From Bdellovibrionales bacterium (lineage in GTDB: Bacteria; Bdellovibrionota; Bdellovibrionia; Bdellovibrionales; UBA1609), in NCBI GenBank assembly GCA_028283955.1, contig JANQSP010000055.1, forward strand, positions 1 through 60,207: DNA of 60,207 nucleotides, read 5' to 3'. Positions 25,398 through 35,748 of this stretch are shown piece by piece. The notes below the pieces were generated by a model, which was given only the letters and a program-made list of their open reading frames with translations, had not been told where the DNA came from and made no database searches. The position numbers were made by a program, and so were the translations under genes. Within the stretch, counting starts at the first letter, position 1; each line of letters starts with the position of its first letter.

Positions 25398-25988
25398 TTA
25401 ATTACTTTTAATCATTCCCTTTTCTTTTGGTGAGAAATTTTGAGGGAACTTCGTTTTTTCATTATAAATGGCATCTGTGAGATCAGTGGTGGTTAAATCT
25501 GTATCTAAATTTGCCCCAATAACCAGTGTTTCTTTCATATTTGTATTAGTTAGTATTGCTCCTTGTAGATTTGCGTAAGCCAGGTTGGCACCACTGAGGT
25601 CTGAGTTAGTGAGATCTTTTTTACTCCAATTTAATCCGATTAATTCTGCACAAATAAAAAATGTAGATACTAATTTCACATCTTTAAAATCATTACATCC
25701 TTTGGAATACTTTGAAGGTATATTATCCCAAGCCCAGTCCGTTGCATCTACTCCAGATGCTTTTACACAACTCAATTTACATTTTGTTCCTGAACTATAA
25801 ATGTATTTTTCATAATTATTTATGTTACAACCCTCTTTTTCAGGACAGGTTACAGTCATGGCTACTACAGGTTGTGTAGGTAATTGTTGGTTTGGTTTAG
25901 GAGATTGAGTGTTTGGGGAAGTGCAGCCGGATAGGCAAAAAATGACAGATACAAGAGTCCATTTTATATTAATTTTTGATATCTTCAT
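25398..25988 (-). CDS. Pentapeptide-repeat lipoprotein
   Basis: The 196-residue precursor has a signal ending CLSGCTSP, a good lipobox. A proline/glutamine-rich spacer and a Cys-containing domain (CPEKEGCNINNYEKY) follow. About eight pentapeptide units (LTNSDLSGANLAYANLQGAI) form a short right-handed beta helix. Such repeats serve many roles and no specific one can be assigned. The AT content appears higher than that of neighbouring housekeeping genes. Confidence 0.8.
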   Translation of the reverse strand: MKISKINIKWTLVSVIFCLSGCTSPNTQSPKPNQQLPTQPVVAMTVTCPEKEGCNINNYEKYIYSSGTKCKLSCVKASGVDATDWAWDNIPSKYSKGCNDFKDVKLVSTFFICAELIGLNWSKKDLTNSDLSGANLAYANLQGAILTNTNMKETLVIGANLDTDLTTTDLTDAIYNEKTKFPQNFSPKEKGMIKSN

Positions 25989-26111
25989 AAGCTATGATTT
26001 TTTATATTTATTAATATAGTAAATGTTGTGTTGCCGTTAAACAAGTATTTATTAAATGGAATCAATCTAGAGAAAAAATGAGAATATTTTTACTTGGGTG
26101 ACATAGAGAGC

Positions 26112-26510
26112 TTAGTCTTCTTCTCTATTCCAATGAATTTCATAATCACCATAATCCACAAAGTTAGCGGATTCTTCCTCATAATCGGTTGACTCTTCGT
26201 CAGAGGCCAAGCCTCTATGTTTTGATAACTCCCCGTTTAAAGATGTATTCATTGCTGATTCTTCCTTTGATAAATCTTTAACAGCGTCAGTTAGAGAAGA
26301 TAGGTCTCTTTTAATTATCACTTTGTGCTTTTTATATACTTTTTCTATACGCGGCCCCGCCAAATCAAAATCACCACCCTCTATGTCGTCCGTTTCCACA
26401 ATCTCACCTTCATCAGTATCTCCTTTAATAAAAAGATCGTTACTGATTTCAATACTGAAAGTGTAGAATGAAAAAATAGAAAAAATAAAAAAACAGATTA
26501 AATTTTTCAT
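26112..26510 (-). CDS. Small secreted acidic protein, unknown
   Basis: The 132-residue protein has a signal-like N-terminus (MKNLICFFIFSIFSFYTFS). The mature part is very acidic (DTDEGEIVETDDIEGG, EESTDYEEESANF) with a short basic patch (KVYKKHKVIIKRD). I do not recognise it. It has its own promoter and a leader of about 150 bases with a terminator-like hairpin, so it is probably a real, regulated gene. Confidence 0.6.
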   Translation of the reverse strand: MKNLICFFIFSIFSFYTFSIEISNDLFIKGDTDEGEIVETDDIEGGDFDLAGPRIEKVYKKHKVIIKRDLSSLTDAVKDLSKEESAMNTSLNGELSKHRGLASDEESTDYEEESANFVDYGDYEIHWNREED

Positions 26511-26523
26511 AAGCCAAACTAAA

Positions 26524-26562
26524 TTAAAAAAACCTAACCTCTGAGCCTCTACCCAACAGAGG
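26524..26562 (-). terminator. Terminator-like or attenuator-like hairpin in leader
   Basis: On the minus strand, CCTCTG and CAGAGG pair around a 13-base loop and are followed by TTAGGTTTTTTT. The same CCTCT can pair instead with AGAGG inside the loop, so two exclusive hairpins are possible. It lies only 14 bases before the ATG of the acidic protein and downstream of its predicted promoter. Confidence 0.4.
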
Positions 26563-26664
26563 AGCTTTACTTTGTATTAAAAGTATATCACTTATCAAGT
26601 AAAAAATGCGTTTTCTCTCGAAAAAAGAGCTTTGGTTCGGAAAAAACAGTTCACATTAGATAAA

Positions 26665-26693
26665 AGTACAATTACTGGACTTTGAACTGTCAA
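26665..26693 (-). promoter_or_regulatory. Predicted promoter for the small acidic protein
   Basis: Minus strand TTGACA (perfect -35) and TGTACT are separated by 17 bases. Transcription would start near 26658 and give a leader of roughly 150 bases. Confidence 0.45.
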
Positions 26694-26736
26694 AAAAATA
26701 AACGATTAACAATATAGTAAACAGAAAAACTGTAAG

Positions 26737-28206
26737 TTAATGAGAAATATCCAAACCATTCGTTTGAATGTATCTATGATACTTTTCATCCACTGTCTCA
26801 TCATCACCCAATTGAGTCAAAGCGGGTCGGGCATACATATCCAAACGATCCTCCGGTATGGGTTGATTGATAAAAGCTTTACGACGATACAGTTGATCCG
26901 AGTCCAGTTCCTCCTGATGTATAGAGAGAAACGATAAAAAATCTGAAGTAGGGTTCGTTAGAAGTTCCACCAAAGCTATAAATGCACTATCCCGCACTTT
27001 TGTATCCTGTTCATCCCGAATTCTTTGTTCGTAAGTGACAAAGTCAGATTCAGGAATTCGTTTATTATCCCGGACAATTTCATAAAGTGCCTGGGCCGCT
27101 GAGCTAAAATAAATACTCAAGTCCTGTAAAGCCTCAACAGCTCTTATACGAAAGTAGAGGTTCATATCATACTTCATAGCCATTTTTTTTAATTCAGAAA
27201 TAACACTCTCATTTTGAGTCCTAAAACCCACACGCACCAAAGACCAAAGTATAGACTGAATCATAGTCTGACGAAAATCCAACAATTCTATCGACATTCC
27301 CTCTGAATTTTGTTGAACAAAACCGGAGAAAAAAGAAATTATTTTATTATCACAAACCCCCTTTACATCAGCCAAGATCCATATAATAGCATCTCTAACA
27401 TGCCAATCCCTATTGTCAGAAAAAAACAACTGAAGATGATTTAAGACCGCATCAGAACATATACGTTTATAATCAGGATCATGCGACAAAATAATTTTTT
27501 CTTTTAAAGCCCATTCCAACTGAGGTTCAACAGTCAAAGCAGTCATCGCACTTTCAAAATTACCATTTTGATTACACACCTTGAAAAAAAGATCCAATAT
27601 TTCCTCTCTCTCACGAATATCCTGCTCATTATCCTTAACTATATCTATAGTGGCTAAAACAACAGATTGTGTACATACATCCTGATCCAGATATTTTCTA
27701 AGAAGAAACAACCGAAATGTCACAGACACACTACCACTGACTAAAGACTCCTCCATACCAAATTCAGTTATAATGTCTGTAGATAACTGATCCAGAATTA
27801 AAGGGTTTAAAAATTTATTATACTCCGGTTGATTACTGATCACGCCAAATAAGATAGCCCCATAATTATAGTTACTCATATCATTGGCTCTCTTCATTTC
27901 AAGAAGAAATTGAAGCATCTGCATTTTAAACTGCGGGCTTTTCTGGCTATTCAACAAATTAACAATCCCTGTAACAAGATCCTGTTCACGTACTAACTGA
28001 TTAAAAATGTCTCTCTTCTCAGAATAAGCTTTTGTATTTGTAAATTGATTTATTAAAGAATCTCTATCGACCGGCTGGCCATTTCCACCCACAGCTGAAA
28101 TAGTGGTTCTATATGGTGTTACTCCTCCGGCATCATTATCCGCAGCATAAGCAGCACAACAGGTAAGAACAATAAATATAATAACCGGTTTCACAAAGCA
28201 AAACAT
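26737..28206 (-). CDS. Secreted helical-repeat protein, unknown
   Basis: I choose the ATG at 28206 (MFCFVKPVIIFIVLTCCAAYAADN), which starts a clear signal peptide cut after AYA. The track start at 28254 would put extra residues before it. The mature 465 or so residues are almost all alpha-helical in character, with HEAT-like spaced hydrophobics (DSAFIALVELLTN, FRIRAVEALQDLSI), suggesting a periplasmic scaffold. I do not recognise a family. The divergent ferredoxin gene starts 139 bases away. Confidence 0.65.
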   Translation of the reverse strand: MFCFVKPVIIFIVLTCCAAYAADNDAGGVTPYRTTISAVGGNGQPVDRDSLINQFTNTKAYSEKRDIFNQLVREQDLVTGIVNLLNSQKSPQFKMQMLQFLLEMKRANDMSNYNYGAILFGVISNQPEYNKFLNPLILDQLSTDIITEFGMEESLVSGSVSVTFRLFLLRKYLDQDVCTQSVVLATIDIVKDNEQDIREREEILDLFFKVCNQNGNFESAMTALTVEPQLEWALKEKIILSHDPDYKRICSDAVLNHLQLFFSDNRDWHVRDAIIWILADVKGVCDNKIISFFSGFVQQNSEGMSIELLDFRQTMIQSILWSLVRVGFRTQNESVISELKKMAMKYDMNLYFRIRAVEALQDLSIYFSSAAQALYEIVRDNKRIPESDFVTYEQRIRDEQDTKVRDSAFIALVELLTNPTSDFLSFLSIHQEELDSDQLYRRKAFINQPIPEDRLDMYARPALTQLGDDETVDEKYHRYIQTNGLDISH

Positions 28207-28294
28207 AGCAGTACAGTACCCTTTACTGTCAATTTTTAAATTAAAAATTAACATATTTATTATATTTTAGGATTATGTTAATAATAACCTGTGT

Positions 28295-28323
28295 TTTACA
28301 AGTGACTGTGCAATTATTACAAT
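28295..28323 (+). promoter_or_regulatory. Predicted promoter for the ferredoxin-cysS pair
   Basis: TTTACA and TACAAT are separated by 17 bases. Transcription would start near 28330, leaving about 15 bases before the ATG at 28346. No Shine-Dalgarno-like sequence is visible there. Confidence 0.45.
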
Positions 28324-28345
28324 TCATATATAGTATTTTATAGCT

Positions 28346-28582
28346 ATGCATAAAATAGAAAATAAAACAAAAAATAATGTGCCTGGCCCCTATTATGTGG
28401 ACCAGGAATGTATTGCCTGTGATGCTTGTGTCCTGGTGGCTGAAAAACACTTTAAAATAGACGAAGAGGAAAGTCTGGCCTATGTCTGCCAACAACCCCA
28501 AAATCAGGAAGAGAGAGACCTCTGCCAGGAAGCTATGGAAGCCTGTCCTGTAGAAGCCATTCACAACGACGGAGATAAATAA
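28346..28582 (+). CDS. Single-cluster ferredoxin
   Basis: The 78-residue acidic protein has YYVDQECIACDACVLVAEKHF, with three close cysteines, and a distant EACPVEAI that supplies the fourth ligand. This is the pattern of small monocluster [4Fe-4S] ferredoxins with a degenerate second half. It carries electrons in the cytosol, and its partner is not evident. It ends 1 base before cysS. The opposite-strand ORF 28241-28564 is a shadow. Confidence 0.88.
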   Translation: MHKIENKTKNNVPGPYYVDQECIACDACVLVAEKHFKIDEEESLAYVCQQPQNQEERDLCQEAMEACPVEAIHNDGDK

Positions 28583-28583
28583 T

Positions 28584-30059
28584 ATGCCTCTACTTATTTA
28601 CAACAGCTTAAGTCAAAAAAAAGAAGTTTTTAATCCCATAAATCCACCTCAGGTTAAAATGTACTGCTGTGGTCCCACCGTATATGACTTTTTACATATT
28701 GGTAACTTTAGAGGGGCCGTCTTTTTCAACTTTCTGAGACAATGGCTGGAATACAATGGGTACCAGGTTACCTATGCTTACAACTTCACTGATGTGGATG
28801 ATAAAATTCTCAATCGCGCCAAAAAAGAAAACAAACAAATGAAAGAAATAGCGGATAAATATATAGCTGAATTTAAGAAAGACTTTCAGGCTCTTAAGTT
28901 AAAAGAACACGAACACAATCCCCAGGCCACCCGGTTTATACCAAACATGATTGAAGTCATTGATACTCTGTTAAAAAAAGGAAAGGCCTATAAAGTAGGT
29001 AAAGATGTTTTCTATTCTGTAAAAAGCTTTTCCGATTATGGAAAACTCAGCAAGAAAAAAGCAGATGAACTGATAAGTGGCGCACGGGTGGATGTGGATG
29101 AAAGAAAACAAGACCCAAGAGATTTTGCCCTGTGGAAGTCCTGCACGGAGGAGGAACCGGGTTGGGATGCCCCTTGGGGACGGGGACGACCCGGCTGGCA
29201 CATCGAATGCACCAGTATGATTTTTTCCCTGTTGGGAAACAATATTGATATTCACGGAGGGGGAACAGATCTTATTTTTCCCCATCACGAAAATGAACTG
29301 GCTCAAGCGGAAGGAGCCAGACAAGGCCCCTTTGTCAAATACTGGGTCCACAATAATATGTTCACCTTTGGCGGGGAAAAAATGGCCAAGTCCACAGGTA
29401 ATGTCAGTATCATGAGGTCCTTCCTGGAAGAATACAACGGAGAAATTTTTAAGTTCCTGGTGCTCTCTTCACATTATCGCTCCATGACAGAGGTATCAGA
29501 AAAAAAAATCCTCCAATGCATTCAAGCTCTCTCCAGAGTTTACACTTTCTTAAAAACCGCCGACTTCTTAGTTAGGGCAGTTTCAGAGGAGACAGCAACT
29601 GATAAAGAAAAAACCCTGCCGGAAGTGCAGTCAGCGGAAAAACAAATAGAAGACAGTCTAAATGATGATCTGAATACGCCCACCACCCTCTCTATAATAT
29701 TTACACTTATTCGCCAATTTAATGAAAAGAGAAGTCACTCTGAATCCCAAACAAAAGAAATCATTTTATACGCCAAAAATATTAAGAGTATAATTATAAA
29801 GTACGGAAAAATAATGAGCCTCTTTCAGGAACCCCCTGTCTCATTTTTGAAACAACTGGATGATATTTTCCTTGGAAAAAATAATATCAGTAAAGAAGAA
29901 GTCAATAAGCTGGTGGAAGACAGAACCCGGGCCCGAAAAAGCAAAGACTTTAAAAAAGCGGATGAAATAAGAAGGAAGCTTATGGATATGAATATAGAAG
30001 TTCAGGACTCTCCCACTGGTACAACATGGGGAACAAAAAAAACAGACTTTTTACCTTAA
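28584..30059 (+). CDS. cysS: Cysteinyl-tRNA synthetase
   Basis: The 491-residue class I synthetase charges tRNA-Cys. The zinc-ligand start is [10 protein letters not shown], the HIGH-type motif is HIGN, the central zinc/substrate segment is GWHIECTSM with [17 protein letters not shown], and the KMSKS motif is KMAKSTGN. Length is normal. It is coupled to the ferredoxin gene and converges on the giant lipoprotein gene, 16 bases apart. I see no terminator in that gap. Confidence 0.96.
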   Translation: MPLLIYNSLSQKKEVFNPINPPQVKMYCCGPTVYDFLHIGNFRGAVFFNFLRQWLEYNGYQVTYAYNFTDVDDKILNRAKKENKQMKEIADKYIAEFKKDFQALKLKEHEHNPQATRFIPNMIEVIDTLLKKGKAYKVGKDVFYSVKSFSDYGKLSKKKADELISGARVDVDERKQDPRDFALWKSCTEEEPGWDAPWGRGRPGWHIECTSMIFSLLGNNIDIHGGGTDLIFPHHENELAQAEGARQGPFVKYWVHNNMFTFGGEKMAKSTGNVSIMRSFLEEYNGEIFKFLVLSSHYRSMTEVSEKKILQCIQALSRVYTFLKTADFLVRAVSEETATDKEKTLPEVQSAEKQIEDSLNDDLNTPTTLSIIFTLIRQFNEKRSHSESQTKEIILYAKNIKSIIIKYGKIMSLFQEPPVSFLKQLDDIFLGKNNISKEEVNKLVEDRTRARKSKDFKKADEIRRKLMDMNIEVQDSPTGTTWGTKKTDFLP

Positions 30060-30075
30060 CCTGAAAGACAACACA

Positions 30076-33000
30076 CTACTGCTGTCCTCCCCTTTGAGGT
30101 AAAGCATTTGAATTATCAAAACCGATATAACCAAAAGGATTGTTATCAACAAACCACTCACCAAATCTTTCAAACATGCCCTTCTTCTTATCTTCGGGGT
30201 CTCTGAAGTAATGATGTTGTTCATCATACCTCATATCATAAACCCCCGGGTAAAATCCTGTTCTGTTCCACACTTTAGCCTGTTGAATCACCCTTCGCAT
30301 ACCATCCGCCGGCTTGGAAACCGTATTATATGAGTTGGTATGCAATCCATACGGATCATAATCCTCCACTCCTTGTATTTTATCCGCTTCGACAAAAGCA
30401 TGAGTGAGAAAAGTGAATTTTTCCAACTCTGTTGCTCCTCTTATAGATAAAACATAAGGCCGGTTTCTAAAACTGAGTAAATTGTGAAACTGCCCCCGAT
30501 CACCCGCTATAGGTTGATAAAGATAAAAGTAGTTTTCCGTTATATAAAAAGGTTCCGCCACTTCCGCTTCGTCAATATCTTCAGAACAAAGCATCAAGCC
30601 TGATTTAATATAGGGAATCTGATGAATAAAATTATCTTTCAACTCTTCTTTCCATACCATATTTGTATCATATCCATCGAAAGCCAGGTTTTGTGCCCTT
30701 ACCACCAGACAATGACGATATTTTTTTAAGCGAATGGATATCGCAGAATGATTCACATTTAAATATAAAGACTCATCGGCAAAACGCAAAGACTGCTGCC
30801 GACGATTTTGATCTGATTCCGAACGACTGGTTTGCCAATCACTTTTTAAACCAAAACCACCAAATGAAACAACAGGACTTACAACACTCAAGGGACTCAG
30901 TATATTCTGCAGAAACTTCGGTCCCCCTCCTGCCAGTCCTAAAAAGGTAAATCCCATTCCAAGAGAAGTGGAGAAAGAACGGGACATGGACCAGGTAGCG
31001 GAGTAAGCATAATCAAAAGCCCTTTGTACATTAAAGTTTCTGGTCTGACCAAACTCATAAATAAGATCAGAATAATCAGAGCCAATATCCCCTACTATAA
31101 CTTTCTTTTCTATATGAAAGAAATTAAATGGATTAGCGACACATTTAAAATAAGGATGGCGATATGATCTAAGGGCATTTATAAAGGGCCTGGCTGTCAT
31201 GGCTCCCGACAGAGCCACCATTTGTTGATCTTCATTCGCTCTTTTCAAAGCCAGCTGCTTATCTTTATAGATAGACTGTACAACTGTATTCGGCTCCTCT
31301 TCTTCACTTTCTTCTGTCTCTTCCGAAGAAAACAGCCTCTCCCACAAAGGAGGCGGCTCGCTTACATCGTGAACCAGAAAAGGATTTTCCACAGTCAGTA
31401 AGGTTTTCTCCATTGGCAATAAACTGTATTGTTGCATAGCTCTATAAAGATCCGCATACTGTTCCTCGGCATCTTTCTCTTCTAAAAAATATTGTAAAGT
31501 CCCTTTGTAATATCTAAAATGTTCCATGTGCTTAAGGTAAATACTATCCAATTGCCTTTGTTCAAGATATTCCTGATAGAACTTATCAAACCAAAAACCA
31601 CAAAGAGAATGTAAGAACGACATGACTTCCGGTGTTTGCAAAGTGGAAGCGTGAACACCCTCCATAACCACTTTATTTAACCAGGATCTGTTCATATCAG
31701 GTATAAACATCTGCTTTATTTTTTTATCTATAGCAAAGTAATCATCCCCTTCTATAAGTTCAAAATTATTCCAAAAAGCCTGGCTGTATTCTCCATATTC
31801 ATCCACCAGCCTGCTATGAGCTTCCATATTTAATTCTTCATATGCTCTTCCCTCTTGCTCCCTTATTTGAAAATATAATTCCCGTTCCATAACACCACCC
31901 AACCGGGAATCACGTACAGCTTTCTGTTTTTCCTCATTTGCCTTATGGTTAAAGTGATATTCATTATGTAACTGAGCTGTTGCCTGCAAATCGCCTATAA
32001 AACGATTCACCAAAGTGTCATCATCCAGAGTAATGACTTTTAAACCTTCATCATTAGCAAACAAATTCATATTAAAAGCGGACCACTCTGCAGGATCATC
32101 CGGAAAAGAGATATCAGAAGTAAACCATTTATTTCTCTCACTCTCCCTGCGACTCAAATAATTTTGTTTTTGTGAAATAGATATAGGTACGGAAAAAGAC
32201 TCACTTGCCAAATTAATGAACTTCTTTCTGTCCTCCTCTAGTACCTTTTTTAGATCCGGTTCGGAAATATCCGAATTTTCCAGAAAAGCCAAAGATCCTC
32301 TTAAAATATTAATCAATTCCCTGAAAAAATTTCTTTCCTTACTATCATCACTACTCGGCCCGTTAAGAGCTGTTGAGGCAAATGTAATAGTTCCATGAAT
32401 AGTTTCGATAAGAGCGTTTTTTTGTTCTTCAAAATCAGATATTGTACTGTCATCCCACTTTGTTCCCAATAGCTTACTCATATCCTCATACAGCTTCTCA
32501 AGAACCGAACCTGTTCTTTTTATCACAGCGACAGACGTTTCACTCCATTCACCTGTGTTCACAAGGAAGGTGCTCTGTAACTTTGTAAAGAACTCATGTT
32601 CGGAAATAACCTTTTCTTCTTCTTCTGCTGCTTCTCCTTTTAGCACGACACTATACTCTTTTCCCATTTTAATAAACTGATCCAGCTGCCAGGGGTCCAT
32701 ATCCAACTGCATTTGCTCGGCACCATTACCAGTAATTTCCAGGTTCGTGTACTCATTTAACACTTTAAAAATATTCCAGTTCCTCAAATCACCAGGAACA
32801 AAAGTACCCATAAAAGGACGGGCTATTAACTCATGCTCAGTAAAAGGCACGAAAGAAGACCTGGAAGGGTCCACCTTACAAGAACCGGAATAGGTATAAT
32901 ATTTCGGATCCGTAGGTAAAAGCTGCACAATAAGACGATTGTTTGAACCTATAAAAATAAACTGATCCAGATCAAACAAAAAGTTGGTATAGGCATTAAC

Positions 33001-35457
33001 AACACTGTCTCTTACCTGTACGTATGTATCAAAATGGGTGATATACTCCAGGTGTGTGTTCATCATTTGCCCGATTTGATTGCCGTCTCTATCTATTTTC
33101 CATCCCAGATTGGTATTCCAATCATGCATCTTGTAGTATTGCTTCCTAAAACTTTCATCCTCAACAACCTGATTCCCCTTACCTGCCGTCTCTTCCGTGT
33201 GCGACTTAACAAGAATAAGGCGGAGAAAATAATAGCCTCTTCTGGAATCCTGAGAGGAGGGCCTTTGTCCTCCGGCCCCGGTAGCTATATTATCCGGACG
33301 ATCTATTTTGATTCTAAAAAGAAACAACAGATTTTGAAAAATATTGATGCCCAACCAACGATCAATAGTATAGATAAATTCAGGTGATAAACTTCTAAAG
33401 TCATGTAAAATAATTTGCGGTCGTTCCGCGCCTTTCGCCAAATGAGCTGTTCTGATAGAGCTATGCCCCAACTGAGTAATATCCTGGAAGAATACAAAGC
33501 CCCAGTGCCAGGGATTGATGGCGATCACTCTCTCCCCTTCAAAACCCCATTCCTTTTTTGAAAAAATCATCTTTCTGACGAAATAATGTTCGCGGTCATA
33601 CCATTTATGGTAAATTTTATCCATCCACTGTAAACACCCTCTTGTATCCGAGATATAGGGCGTATTTTTTAATGCCTTTCCACCCAAATCCTGCCACTCA
33701 CCCTCTTTAAAGTCGGATATATCCCAATCCTCGCTCTTCCTTACTTCAGGTATGTCAACCACCCCTCCTTCCCGAGACTGGCCATCCCTGCTAAAAAAGA
33801 CATTTTGTCGCTGAATAGTAATATGAGTATTGGGAACGGGATCATTAGTCAGAGGGTCCACAATGCATACTTCACCAACATAGCGAACGGTACGATCCAC
33901 CGGTGTGAGACATTCATTTTTCTCAACACTGATATCAGAAAAACGAAGACGATTCAGCCTCACATCCCATCCCGCTTTTCTAAAACCCTCCTCCTCTCTG
34001 CTCAACCAGGAACCCGACAGGTTATAACTATCTATGAGCGACATCTCATTAAGTGAGTTCTTCTCATAGAAAGCTTTGATGGCCGGTTCCAGCTGTAAAC
34101 TGTTTGAACCGAGGACGGCTCTTAACTTACCGGGAAAAGAAAACACACCTTCAAAAGGAAGAAAAAAATCCTTGGAATCCCCCTCCGGCTGCACCTTTAA
34201 ACCTAAAAAAGCCGGTAACCCGTAATGCTCATAAGGTACATGAAAGTAAAACTCAGAAGTTAAGTCCCTTTCCTTTGTTCCCACTGTCAATGAAGCTGAC
34301 TTAAACCCCATATCCCTATGCAAAACAATGTGCTTTCCTTTTTCATTTTTAAGAAACAAATAAGCTTTAACAGAATAACTCCCACGATTTAAAGGAAGAA
34401 GTTCCAGCTCATTCCTGTAATTCCTCACCTGAATTCTCAGTGGCATTTGCAAACGAACCTTAAAGAAACGACCTGGAGGGTCACAATTCTCCTTTATATC
34501 AGCATGACATACTCTAAACTGCTTGAGAGCATTCAGGTGCTCCTCAGAATGATCTTTTTGAACAAGCACATACTCCTGACTAATATTGGCGTCTATCTCA
34601 TTTAACAAAAGACGTGGACGAGGTGCCTTACTTTCAAAATGAGAGATAACACTGGATAAACTTCTTTTTTTATAATCACATAACTGGCAATCTATATCGT
34701 TATTATTTTCAGTACAAAAGCGGCACTGAGGAATATCCTCCTCTTTTAAACTGATGAGCGTCTTCTTTTGATCAATAGCACCAGGGTGGGATAGCAGATC
34801 CACCAATTGAAGTTCAAGAGCCGATCCGGACGGATCCAAAGAAAGCCAGGGGTTTACCGCCATAGGTACGGTAAAAGTACCTTTATGTTTCCCCGTACCT
34901 TCAAAAGTTCTTTCATAACGAAACCATACAGACCGGTTTACAGGATGATAAGGATATACCTCCGTCCATTTAAAACAACCACTGGAATCTGTTCTAATCT
35001 GAATACAGGACTTATTGGATGACAGCAGGAAAGAGTCACTTTCGGAGCACTCCGTATCCTTATCAGATCTCTCTTTATTTCCGGTATTTCCACTCGTTCT
35101 TTTTGAATGAGACGCTGAGTTTTCCTTTTTACTTAAACCAAAATTCTCATGAAAATGAATTTTAAAAAGACTATTCTGTATAGTATTATCCTGATGAACA
35201 TGATCTCTAAAACAGGCTGTATAAAATATTTGAATCTCTTCCGGCAAACCATTTACTCTGGTAGCAACAACCCGACCTTTTACTTCATCTACAATAAATC
35301 TGGCATTATTCGTATTATCATCAACAGTAGATCTTCTTGTGTCATCCCCAAAAAGAAAAGAACAGGAGGCAAGTAATAGAAATAAAGATACTGTGAACAG
35401 GCGAAACAGGATCAAAGGCATTTGGTAATCCAAGTAGCTATTTTGTAAAGTTTTCAC
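30076..35457 (-). CDS. Giant lipoprotein with internal duplication, unknown
   Basis: The 1793-residue precursor has a signal ending LLLASC (Cys32). Met13 is an alternative start. Two related regions are visible. TDSSGCFKW (C161), then VNPW (202-204), APRPRLLLNEID and LPFEGVFSFPGKLRAV are echoed by SDTRGCLQW (C608), INPW (648-650), AERPQIILHDF and ARPFMGTFVPGDLRNW. The first half is therefore probably two copies of a 350-400 residue beta-rich unit, whose opening resembles transthyretin-like domains. The first copy carries a CxxC-x8-CxxC cluster (C245-C260). The middle (about 930-1350) is helical and charged. The last 400 residues are beta-rich again. I know no family for the whole. An outer-membrane or surface location is likely. 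Confidence 0.75.
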   Translation of the reverse strand: MKTLQNSYLDYQMPLILFRLFTVSLFLLLASCSFLFGDDTRRSTVDDNTNNARFIVDEVKGRVVATRVNGLPEEIQIFYTACFRDHVHQDNTIQNSLFKIHFHENFGLSKKENSASHSKRTSGNTGNKERSDKDTECSESDSFLLSSNKSCIQIRTDSSGCFKWTEVYPYHPVNRSVWFRYERTFEGTGKHKGTFTVPMAVNPWLSLDPSGSALELQLVDLLSHPGAIDQKKTLISLKEEDIPQCRFCTENNNDIDCQLCDYKKRSLSSVISHFESKAPRPRLLLNEIDANISQEYVLVQKDHSEEHLNALKQFRVCHADIKENCDPPGRFFKVRLQMPLRIQVRNYRNELELLPLNRGSYSVKAYLFLKNEKGKHIVLHRDMGFKSASLTVGTKERDLTSEFYFHVPYEHYGLPAFLGLKVQPEGDSKDFFLPFEGVFSFPGKLRAVLGSNSLQLEPAIKAFYEKNSLNEMSLIDSYNLSGSWLSREEEGFRKAGWDVRLNRLRFSDISVEKNECLTPVDRTVRYVGEVCIVDPLTNDPVPNTHITIQRQNVFFSRDGQSREGGVVDIPEVRKSEDWDISDFKEGEWQDLGGKALKNTPYISDTRGCLQWMDKIYHKWYDREHYFVRKMIFSKKEWGFEGERVIAINPWHWGFVFFQDITQLGHSSIRTAHLAKGAERPQIILHDFRSLSPEFIYTIDRWLGINIFQNLLFLFRIKIDRPDNIATGAGGQRPSSQDSRRGYYFLRLILVKSHTEETAGKGNQVVEDESFRKQYYKMHDWNTNLGWKIDRDGNQIGQMMNTHLEYITHFDTYVQVRDSVVNAYTNFLFDLDQFIFIGSNNRLIVQLLPTDPKYYTYSGSCKVDPSRSSFVPFTEHELIARPFMGTFVPGDLRNWNIFKVLNEYTNLEITGNGAEQMQLDMDPWQLDQFIKMGKEYSVVLKGEAAEEEEKVISEHEFFTKLQSTFLVNTGEWSETSVAVIKRTGSVLEKLYEDMSKLLGTKWDDSTISDFEEQKNALIETIHGTITFASTALNGPSSDDSKERNFFRELINILRGSLAFLENSDISEPDLKKVLEEDRKKFINLASESFSVPISISQKQNYLSRRESERNKWFTSDISFPDDPAEWSAFNMNLFANDEGLKVITLDDDTLVNRFIGDLQATAQLHNEYHFNHKANEEKQKAVRDSRLGGVMERELYFQIREQEGRAYEELNMEAHSRLVDEYGEYSQAFWNNFELIEGDDYFAIDKKIKQMFIPDMNRSWLNKVVMEGVHASTLQTPEVMSFLHSLCGFWFDKFYQEYLEQRQLDSIYLKHMEHFRYYKGTLQYFLEEKDAEEQYADLYRAMQQYSLLPMEKTLLTVENPFLVHDVSEPPPLWERLFSSEETEESEEEEPNTVVQSIYKDKQLALKRANEDQQMVALSGAMTARPFINALRSYRHPYFKCVANPFNFFHIEKKVIVGDIGSDYSDLIYEFGQTRNFNVQRAFDYAYSATWSMSRSFSTSLGMGFTFLGLAGGGPKFLQNILSPLSVVSPVVSFGGFGLKSDWQTSRSESDQNRRQQSLRFADESLYLNVNHSAISIRLKKYRHCLVVRAQNLAFDGYDTNMVWKEELKDNFIHQIPYIKSGLMLCSEDIDEAEVAEPFYITENYFYLYQPIAGDRGQFHNLLSFRNRPYVLSIRGATELEKFTFLTHAFVEADKIQGVEDYDPYGLHTNSYNTVSKPADGMRRVIQQAKVWNRTGFYPGVYDMRYDEQHHYFRDPEDKKKGMFERFGEWFVDNNPFGYIGFDNSNALPQRGGQQ

Positions 35458-35748
35458 AAATAAACCCAGGGGGGAAATTAAAGCACAAACCCTGCTTTCA
35501 CAGATGCTATAGAAAATTTTTTTTCCTAAATCAAGGGGGGTAATAAAATTTACAAAAAGACAATAATTCCTTGACTTAATATTATCATTTCATTTTGGCT
35601 GCTCTAACAGAGAAGACGATGTTCATCTCATATATAAAGCTTGTGAAGAAACAGGACTTTTTACCTTCCGCCCTGGAAAAGAACTAACAGCTGTCTTTAC
35701 AAAAATAAAAGTGACAAAATATTAAAGAACTTTAGATATAATATCAGA

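Noticed and set aside
28241-28564. 107-residue minus-strand ORF opposite the ferredoxin
   Set aside because: The plus-strand ferredoxin with its cysteine motif explains this region. The minus frame has no recognisable features.
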